Shown here: in pieces, positions 58,701 to 64,000 of the stretch
Numbering within the stretch: position 1 is the stretch's first letter
How the letters are laid out: each line of letters starts with the position of its first letter
Source of the DNA: Ctena decussata
Taxonomy: Eukaryota; Mollusca; Bivalvia; Lucinida; Lucinidae
Assembly (NCBI GenBank): GCA_963989385.1
Contig: OZ022512.1
Location: 26,805,899 to 26,869,898, forward strand
Direction of reading: 5' to 3'
DNA length: 64,000 nt
The notes under the pieces: generated by a model
What the model was told of the DNA's origin: nothing
The model's database searches: none
The model's input: the letters and a program-made list of their open reading frames with translations, nothing else
Program-made: the position numbers and the translations under genes

Positions 58701-60197
58701 TTCTCAATGGTGTTTGTACAAATATAATACATATGCACCAGAAGAAGATAAAAACATATGGTGTAAGTATTCCTTCTTTCTCATAAATAACAATATTGTA
58801 AATTTATACCTTGAGAGAAAAGTCTGGCTTTGGCTGTAGAATCTATTCACCTGTAACTGGTGACTGTAATTATCCTGAAAAATGAGCAAGGGATCTGCAT
58901 TTCTTGCAATACCTCAATAAAAATAGGCAAGGGATCTACATTTCCTGCAATACCTCAATAAAAATGGGCAAGAGATCTACATTTCTTGAAATACCTCAAT
59001 AAAAATGGGCAAGATATCTACATTTCATGCAATAGCACAAACGAAATGGGCAAGAGACCTACATTTTTTGCAATACCTCAATAAAAATGGGCAAGGGATC
59101 TACATTTCCTGCAATACCTCAATTAAAATGGGCAAGAGATCTACATTTCTTGCAATACCTCAATAAAAATTGGCAAGGGGTCTATATTTCTTGCAATACC
59201 ACAATAGAAATGGGCAAGGGATCTACATTTCTTGCAATACCTCAATAAAATGGGCAAGGGATCTACATTACCTGCAATACCTCAATAGAAATGGGCAAGG
59301 GATCTACATTTCTTGAAATACCTCAATAAAAATGGGCAAGGGATCGACATTTCCTGAAATACCTCAATTAAAAATGTTCAAGGGATCTACATTTTCTGCA
59401 ATACCTCAATAAAAATGGGCAAGTGATCTACATTTCCTGCAATACCTCAATGTGCTTATATATAGGGACACCTAAAACCATTAATTTTCTATTTTATTCA
59501 AATGAAACATTAATAGTTTAAGAGTCTCGGTATTTACTAGGAGATCTAAAAACCATTAATTTTCCATTTGTTCCAAATGAAAAATTAATGGTTTGTAGTG
59601 TCCCAATATTGAAGCAAATTAGGGTATGTAGAAAAAATCTAACAGAATGGCAGATAGGGCAAAACCTGAATCTGGATCTGCTCATCTTTGGTCTGTGTAG
59701 TTTGCCCAGGCAATTCTATCCCAATGTCTAACATCATATCTCCATATTTGCAACAGAGTTCCCGATAAGAAGGGGTGATAGGCATAATCAAGGGATTATT
59801 TTCTTTATCTTTCCATGAAAACATATATTGTGACTCCCTCATTAGAACCATCTCACCAAGATGATTCTAATGAGGGGTCACAACATATGTTTTCCTTGAG
59901 AAATAAGAAACTTTATCTCAGAATTATCCCTGTTGCCCCTTCTTATCTGGAGCTCTGTTGCATGCTGGTTGTAAATCAACACTCCAGGCTGGGAATGTAC
60001 TTCTGACAAAGCAGTTCCATAACTATTTTCTTTTCAAAATATGACCTCTTGTGTGTGGACAGCTTTATATTCTGAAATACATTATATAATTTTTGTTGCA
60101 GGGTAATTATGACAGTTACATGCAGACAAGATTCGAGTTGGAGGAAAATCAGATGAAGAGATATAAATGGGAACAGGATCAGATAGCTCATATGAAG
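46594..60197 (+). CDS. ABCF2: ABCF2, ABC-F family ATPase (5' six coding exons; continues past right edge)
   Basis: Coding exons 46594-46738, 52937-53152, 55180-55368, 56878-57145, 58660-58762 and 60102-60197 join in frame (phases 1, 1, 1, 2, 0, 0) into 339 residues. The N-terminus [20 protein letters not shown] matches the lysine-rich start of animal ABCF2. [13 protein letters not shown], Walker A GLNGCGKST (116-124), the REMPPSDKT motif, signature FSGGW (229-233), Walker [12 protein letters not shown] (250-260) and the H-loop SHSQDFLNG (282-290) follow in order. [21 protein letters not shown] begins the charged linker between the two ATPase domains. ABC-F proteins lack membrane segments and act on ribosomes or translation; ABCF2 in animals is cytosolic and ribosome-linked, with an exact role that is less settled. 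The family has about 620-635 residues, so roughly the second half is off-window. The ATG is chosen because it gives the conserved MPSD start and is preceded by a splice acceptor, implying an upstream non-coding exon. Confidence 0.95.
47395..48463. mobile_element. 1.07-kb TIR element with TA TSD inside the array
   Basis: Ends CCGTATTTCTTCGGCTATA and inverse, TA on each side. Removing it restores ATATCTAGGACAAG, the uninterrupted sequence of neighbouring units. Subterminal GTCTTATA words at both ends. No transposase ORF. Confidence 0.9.
49018..49519 (-). mobile_element. 502-bp retroposon-like insertion with ATTGT TSD
   Basis: Starts with an A/T tail (AATAAAATAAAATAATAATA), meaning a 3' tail on the minus strand. 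ATTGT flanks both sides (49013-49017, 49520-49524) and array sequence continues after it. Contains a poly-A run at 49129-49146. Class (SINE or truncated LINE) unknown. Confidence 0.75.
50519..50792 (+). mobile_element. Short HINE-like element AGCTCACCTGAGC...GCTCAGGTGAGC
   Basis: 5' AGCTCACCTGAGC; 3' GCTCAGGTGAGCGATTCAGG, hairpin GGGCCACCATGGCCC, TCTTGTT. Same 3' end as the minus copy at 20236. It may be the 3' part of the larger 46784 unit. Confidence 0.75.
50885..51062. repeat. 'CAGATAAGAAGGGGTAACAG' MITE copy
   Basis: ACATATGTTGTGGTCTCTCA, short hairpin AGAACCATCTTGGTTCT, and TCTTATCTGGAGCTCTGG at the end. Confidence 0.75.
51657..51857. repeat. 'GGGCCCAGTTGTTCAAAGC' MITE, copy 3
   Basis: GGGTCCTGTTGTTCAAAGCA to TTAGTTTTGAAAAACCGGAC; diverged. 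Confidence 0.65.
52593..52839. repeat. 'GGGCCCAGTTGTTCAAAGC' MITE, copy 4 (perfect inner hairpin)
   Basis: GGGCCCAGTTGTTCAAAGCA to TTTGGAACAACCGGGCCC. The inner stem AAAATGTGAGAAGCTTTTGC is perfectly inverted at 52701-52746. It ends about 100 bases before ABCF2 exon 2. Confidence 0.85.
52937..53152 (+). CDS. ABCF2: ABCF2 coding exon 2 (start of first ATPase domain)
   Basis: 216 nt between TTTTCAG and GTAAGA. Encodes residues 49-120, including [18 protein letters not shown] and the first half of Walker A (GLLGLNGC). The intron cuts Walker A in a glycine codon. Confidence 0.95.
53208..53269. repeat. AACAGTG hairpin MITE in ABCF2 intron 2
   Basis: Stem CAGACTGCTCCTTTTAGGAG with AACAGTG/CACTG ends; lies 55 bases after the exon 2 donor. 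Confidence 0.7.
53930..54236. repeat. Hairpin-headed element with TGACGTCA words, minus orientation
   Basis: AATGACGTCAGTTTATGCG and ATTGACGTAAAGG precede a palindrome at 54116-54232 with loop CTGCTCCGCCGAGCAG. Mirror arrangement of 17986-18374. Confidence 0.6.
54246..54948. mobile_element. MULE-type DNA transposon remnant with 8-9 bp TSD
   Basis: TIRs GACGAAACATAGAA(A/C)GACA at both ends, the right one extending into repeated TTTTCTATG words. TTCTCATA(C/G) flanks at 54237-54245 and 54949-54957, the TSD size typical of Mutator-like elements. It contains the transposase fragment 54411-54750. Sits in ABCF2 intron 2. Confidence 0.75.
54411..54750 (+). pseudogene. Frameshifted C-terminal fragment of a MULE transposase
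   Basis: One frame gives [20 protein letters not shown], and a second frame gives [10 protein letters not shown] and [11 protein letters not shown]. Together they resemble the 'ALAFLP...F..L...YFEDTYIG...PPRFP...WN' C-terminal segment of MULE transposases seen in FLYWCH-linked animal elements. The switch of frame near 54560-54620, the missing catalytic N-terminal part and the short length make it inactive. Confidence 0.65.
55180..55368 (+). CDS. ABCF2: ABCF2 coding exon 3 (rest of Walker [10 protein letters not shown])
   Basis: 189 nt from a TACATTTCAG acceptor to a GTAGGT donor. Encodes [20 protein letters not shown] and the ABCF2-typical [10 protein letters not shown] and LEKEAE segments. 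An alternative donor GTTGGT lies four bases earlier but would break the frame. Confidence 0.93.
55945..56316. repeat. 'CAGATAAGAAGGGGTAACAG' MITE with a nested hairpin
   Basis: GAGCTACAGATAAGAAAGGG to TCTTCTGATCTGGAAC. 56089-56154 is a separate hairpin AGAGCCAGTGAGGTCTC/GAGACCTCACTGGCTCT. About twice the normal length, so it has taken an insertion. Confidence 0.7.
56689..56762. repeat. Partial 'AACATATGTTGTGACC' MITE
   Basis: GTGTGATCCCACATAAGAAT and TTCTAATGAGGTGTCACACT in ABCF2 intron 3. Confidence 0.6.
56878..57145 (+). CDS. ABCF2: ABCF2 coding exon 4 (signature and Walker B)
   Basis: 268 nt from ATTGTAG to GTAAGT. Encodes [30 protein letters not shown] and [20 protein letters not shown], the catalytic core of the first nucleotide-binding domain. 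The last codon (Gln273) is split by the intron. Confidence 0.95.
57164..57340 (+). repeat. 'CAGTAGAACTT' MITE with TA TSD, copy 1
   Basis: CAGTAGAACTTGGATGGCTC to GAGCCATTGAAGTTCTACTG, flanked by TA. ABCF2 intron 4. Confidence 0.85.
57719..57880 (+). repeat. Degenerate tRNA-derived SINE
   Basis: TTGGCTTATTGGTCAGAGTT and GTTTGTGGGTTGGCC approximate A and B boxes; the body follows to about 57880. Confidence 0.45.
57890..58073 (-). repeat. 'CAGTAGAACTT' MITE with TA TSD, inverted copy
   Basis: Same TIRs and the interior of 57164-57340 in opposite orientation (CTAATTTTCATGGTCCCAAG). ABCF2 intron 4. Confidence 0.85.
58255..58414 (+). mobile_element. Very short HINE-like element AGCTCGCCTG...CAGGCGAGCT
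   Basis: 5' TTTTAGCTCGCCTGAATG, GCGTCTGCGTCAGCGTCCGC microsatellite, 3' GCAGGCGAGCTATC, hairpin CCTGTCCCGGTGACAGG, TCTTGTT. A compact example of the 3'-end rule. Confidence 0.8.
58660..58762 (+). CDS. ABCF2: ABCF2 coding exon 5 (H-loop)
   Basis: 103 nt from TTTTTCTCAG to GTAAGT. Encodes [20 protein letters not shown] and [14 protein letters not shown], with the switch histidine H283. Ending at 58762 rather than 58760 keeps phase 0 into the next exon. Confidence 0.95.
58878..59451 (+). repeat. 41-bp minisatellite, about 14 units (ABCF2 intron 5)
   Basis: Unit AAAAATGGGCAAGGGATCTA + CATTTCCTGCAATACCTCAAT, 41 bp, mildly diverged. Confidence 0.93.
59465..59605. repeat. Palindromic MITE GGGACACCTAAAACCATTAA
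   Basis: Left AAAACCATTAATTTTC and right GAAAAATTAATGGTTTGTAG with GTGTCCC are inverted; a middle copy of ACCATTAATTTTCCATTT adds a second stem. Confidence 0.7.
59755..59957. repeat. 'CAGATAAGAAGGGGTAACAG' palindromic MITE, full copy
   Basis: GTTCCCGATAAGAAGGGGTG to CCTTCTTATCTGGAGCTCTG with the hairpin CATTAGAACCATCTCACCAA and its inverse. Confidence 0.85.
60102..60197 (+). CDS. ABCF2: ABCF2 coding exon 6 (inter-domain linker)
   Basis: 96 nt from TTTTTGTTGCAG to GTATGA. Encodes [20 protein letters not shown] followed by a Trp-containing helix, the conserved ABC-F linker. The next exon should begin near the conserved Asn-Tyr-Ile linker segment and is not found before 64000. Confidence 0.95.
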
Positions 60198-60315
60198 GTA
60201 TGATATCAGTTTATTCAGCCATAAAACTGGATGTTTTGCCCTCAAAACTGACCCCAATAGGTAAACCCTTGGACATGTCAGTATGCAGTGACCATGTGTC
60301 ATTTTCTGTCATTTT

Positions 60316-63300
60316 TATGCCCCCAACTTCGGAGAAGTTGAGGGGGCATATTGGTTTGGGCCTGTCCGTCTGTCCGTAAAGCTTTTTGGCAGCTGGGAAA
60401 CTCAAGAACTGCTTATGCTAGGATCTTGAAATTTTATATGTGGCATGTACTTGAAAAATAAGCGGACCCGTATTTTTTTTTTTGTCCGCCGGTCATGTAT
60501 TTCCAGAGTTATGCCCCTTTTTCAACTTAGTCTATGGAACCTTGTGAACAAAATATCTCAAGAACCCCTGATGCTAGGATCATGTATTTTTGCAGGATGA
60601 CATTGCCCAAGGTGTAGATGACCTGATTAACTTTTGAAATAAATTGGTGAATTTTTTACCGAGTTATGCCCCTTTTTTGACTTAGTGCATTATAAGCCTA
60701 TGGAACCTTGTGAACAAAATATCTCAAGAACCCCTGGTGCTAGGATCATGAGGTTTAGCAGGATGAAAATGCCCAAGGTGTAGATGACCTGATTAACTTT
60801 TGAAAAATACTGGTGAATTATTGACAGAGTTATGCCCCTTTTCGACTTAGTGCCTTGTAAGCCTATGGAACGCTGTGAACAAAATATCTCAAGAACCCCT
60901 GATGCTAGGATCATGATTTTTTTGCAGGAAGATAGTGCTCAAGGTGTAGATGACCTGATTAACTTTTGAAATAAATTGGTGAATTTTTGATTGAGTTATG
61001 CCCCTTTTTTGACTTAGTGCATCGTAAGCCTATGGAACCTTGTGAACAAAATATCTCAAGGACCCCTGATGCTATGATCATGATTTTTTGTTGGAAGACA
61101 TTGCCTGAGGTGTAGATGACCTGATTAACTTTTGAAAAATACTGGTGAATTTTTGAAAGAGTTATGCCCCTTTTCGACTTAGTGCATTGTAAGCCTATGG
61201 AACCTTGTGAACAAAATATCTCAAGAACCCCTGATGCTAGGATCATGATTTTTTTGCAGGAAGATAGTGCCCAAGGTGTAGATGACCTGATTAACTTTTG
61301 AAATAAATTGGTGAATTTTTTATTGAGTTATGCCCCTTTTTTGACTTAGTGCATCGTAAGCCTATGGAACCTTGTGAACAAAATATCTCGAGGACCCCTG
61401 ATGCTGTGATCATGATTTTTTGTAGGAAGACATTGCCTGAGGTGTAGATGACCTGATTAACTTTTGAATAATACTGGTGAATTTTTGACTGAGTTATTCT
61501 CCTTTTTCGACTTAGTGCATTGAAGCCTGTGGTACAAAGGTATCCTTACATACGGTCAAGAACTAGAACAGATAGGAACTTGAAATCTTGTATGCTGCAT
61601 GAACATGAAAAATAACCGAACCCGTATATTTTTTCCTCTGTGGGTCTCGTCATTTAGGAGTTATGCTCCTGTTTTGACTTTGTCATTTTATATAGGAACA
61701 ACCTTGTGAACAAAATATCTGAAGAACCCCATAAGCTAGGGTCCTGATACTTGGCATACAGTTACAGATTAGGGTGCCCATGACCTGATTAACTTTTGAG
61801 CTTATTTCGTAAATTTTTGGTTGAGTTATTCCCCTTTTTCGGACACAGGCATTTTGTATAGGAACAACCTTGTGAACAAATATCTGAAGAACCGCATAAG
61901 CTAGGATCCTTATATTTGGCATGCAGGTTAGGACCAAGGCATAGATAACCTGATTAACTTAAGAGCCCACTTTATAAATTTTTGACAGAATTTTTCCCAT
62001 TTTCGGACATAGGCATTTTGTAAACAAAGACGCTATATGAATAACTTTGTGAACAATATATCCGAAGAACCGCCAAGCTATGTTCCTTATATTTGGCATA
62101 CAGTTACAAGCTATGATGTAGATGAACCAATTAAACTCCTTTCTGACTTAAACATTATGGGATGAGCCTTCTTCAGAGGCAAGCATATTGTTGGGGGCAT
62201 AGTGTTTCATAAACACATTTTCTAGTTTGCAGGAAGATACTGCCTGTGGTGTAGATGACCTGATTAACTTTTGAAAAAATTCGTGAATTTTTGATCAAGT
62301 TATTCCCCTTTTTCGACTTAGTGCATTGAGGCCTATGGTACAAAGGTACCCTTACATATAGTCAAGAACAATAAGAGCTAGGAACTTGAAACTTTATACA
62401 CATGATCAGTATGGAAAATAAGCAGACCCGTATTTTTTTATTTTTCCGCTGGCAATGTATTTCCAAAGTTATGCCCCTTTTTCGACTTAGCCTGTGGAAC
62501 CTTGTGAACAAAATATCTCAAGGACCCCTGATGCTAGGATCATGAGGCTTTGCGAGATGAGAATGCCCAAGGTGTAGATGACCTGATTAACTTTTGAAAC
62601 AAATTCGTGAATTTTTGACCGAGTTATGCCCCTTTTTCAACTTAGTGCATTGTAAGCCTATGGAACCTTGTGAACAAAATATCTCAAGAACCCCTGAAGC
62701 TAGGAGCATGATTTTTTGCAGGAAGATACTGCCTGTGGTGTAGATGACCTGATTAACTTTTGAAAAAATTCGTGAATTTTCGATCAAGTTATTCCCCTTT
62801 TTCGACTTAGTGCATTGAGGCCTATGGTACAAAGGTACCCTTACACATAGTCAAGAACAATAAGAGCTAGGAACTTGAAACTTTATACACATGATCAGTA
62901 TGGAAAATAAGCAGACCCGTATTTTTTTATTTTTCCGCCGGTCATGTATTTCCAGCGTTATGTCCCTTTTTCGACTTAGCCTGTGGAAACTTGTGAACAA
63001 AATATCTCAAGAACCCCTGATGCTAGGATCATGAGGTTTTGCAGGATGAGAATGCCCAAGGTGTAGATGACCTGATTAACTTTTGAAACAAATTTGTGAA
63101 TTTTTGACCGAGTTATGCCCCTTTTTCAACTTAGTGCATTGTAAGCCTATGGAACCTTGTGAACAAAATATCTCAAGAACCCCTGATGTTAGGAGCATGA
63201 TTTTTTGCAGGAAGATACTGCCTGTGGTGTAGATGACCTGATTAACTTTTGAAAAGAAATCATGAATTTTTTATTGAGTTATGCCCCTTTTTCGACTTAG

Positions 63301-63741
63301 TGCATTGTAAGCCTATGGAACCTTGTGAACAAAATATCTCAAGAACACCTGATGCTAGGAGCATGATTTTATGCAGGAAGATACTGCCTGTGGTGTAGAT
63401 GACCTGATTAACTTTTGAAAATAATTTGTAAATTTTGGATTAAGTTATGCCCATGTTTCAAATTAGTGCATTATTTGCCTATGGAAGCTTGTGAACAAAA
63501 TATCTGGAGAACCCCTGATGCTAGGATCAGTTTTTGATTTTTGCAGGTTGATATTGCCCAAGGTGTAGATGACCTGATAACTTTCAAAAACAATTCGTAA
63601 ATTTTTGACTGAGTTAAGCCCCTTTTTCGACTTAGTGCATTGTAAGCCTATGGTACAAAGGTACAAGCATTATTGGATGAACCTTCTCTAGAGACAAGCA
63701 TATGGTTGGGGGCATAGTGTTTCATAAACACATTTTCTAGT
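60316..63741 (+). mobile_element. HINE/pearl-like element with about 166-bp tandem array (ABCF2 intron 6)
   Basis: Opens with hairpin ATGCCCCCAACTTCGGAGAA then GTTGAGGGGGCAT and a CTGTCCGTCTGTCCG microsatellite. About 18-20 units follow with GAGTTATGCCCCTTTTTCGA, GTGAACAAAATATCTCAAGA and GTGTAGATGACCTGATTAAC; the anchor word recurs every 164-169 bases. The 3' terminus GTTGGGGGCATAGTGTTTCA...TTTTCTAGT occurs twice, at 62190-62225 and 63705-63741. Confidence 0.85.
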
Positions 63742-63744
63742 CTC

Positions 63745-64000
63745 TGTATACTTCCTACGAATGCAGATAGTGGAAAATTGGTTAGACCTTGCAGGCTGTT
63801 TATTCTCTTGGCTGTGAGTTTTACAAAGAATATTTTAATGTGATTGATATTTGGGTATATGATGACACTTTTCAGTTACTTGAGACCTGAGACTCCTTTC
63901 ATTAGGAAGTTGAAGTTTCGGTCTGTGATCAACAAAGCTATAGTTTTCAATCTGAACCCAGACCACCTAAAAGTAGAACAAAAGTGTTCAAAGCTAATTA
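63745..64000. other. Rest of ABCF2 intron 6, no exon found
   Basis: No segment fits the expected next ABCF2 exon (linker and start of the second ATPase domain). Confidence 0.5.

Noticed and set aside
58878..59451. CRISPR-like array
   Set aside because: Units are directly tandem with no unique spacers, and the context is a eukaryotic intron.
60690..63666. Repeated minus-strand ORFs with similar peptides
   Set aside because: They arise from the 166-bp tandem units and have no domain; a repeat protein would need unit lengths divisible by three and open frames throughout, which is not the case.

Overview
This is an animal nuclear window, AT-rich and intron-rich, with almost every non-exonic base made of transposable elements. 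It looks like a marine bivalve mollusc. The basis for that is the Reeler-domain gene, the tRNA-derived SINEs, the palindromic MITEs, and the many rolling-circle-like (HINE or 'pearl'-type) elements with internal tandem arrays, all of which remind me of clam and oyster genomes. A venerid-like heterodont is my best guess. No database search was possible, so the taxon is inference.

Only two protein-coding genes can be reconstructed, both on the + strand. (1) 11020-18535: a complete six-exon gene for a 273-residue secreted Reeler-domain protein with a signal peptide and a C-terminal GPI-anchor-like tail. All five introns join in frame with GT/AG borders. (2) 46594-60197 and beyond the right edge: the first six coding exons (339 codons) of ABCF2, a soluble ABC-F ATPase. 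They cover the basic N-terminus, the whole first nucleotide-binding domain and the start of the inter-domain linker. The second ATPase domain lies outside the window.

Layout. 1-11 kb holds MITEs, a 34-bp satellite split by a SINE, a mariner-like MITE and a 359-bp palindromic element. 11-18.5 kb is the Reeler gene, with MITEs, a SINE with target-site duplication (TSD) and a HINE-like element in its introns. 18.5-46.5 kb is a gene desert. It holds a series of TIR-bounded, apparently non-coding elements (23.2-24.2, 24.3-26.1, 28.5-30.9, 34.0-35.4 and 38.2-42.9 kb). Each carries a short element-specific motif reiterated through its length, and several interrupt an identifiable older repeat (LINE or SINE). 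46.6-64 kb is ABCF2, whose introns hold a 146-bp-period array interrupted by two dated insertions, a MULE with transposase remnants and 8-9 bp TSDs, a 41-bp minisatellite, and a 3.4-kb array of about 166-bp units.

The two genes are unrelated in function and show no sign of co-regulation. I see no bacterial-style operon, CRISPR array or functional tRNA/rRNA gene. The most unusual signals are (a) the TIR elements with reiterated private motifs and (b) a shared 3' end rule (GC-rich word, its inverse near the 3' end, a small hairpin, then TCTTGTT) among elements that differ in sequence.
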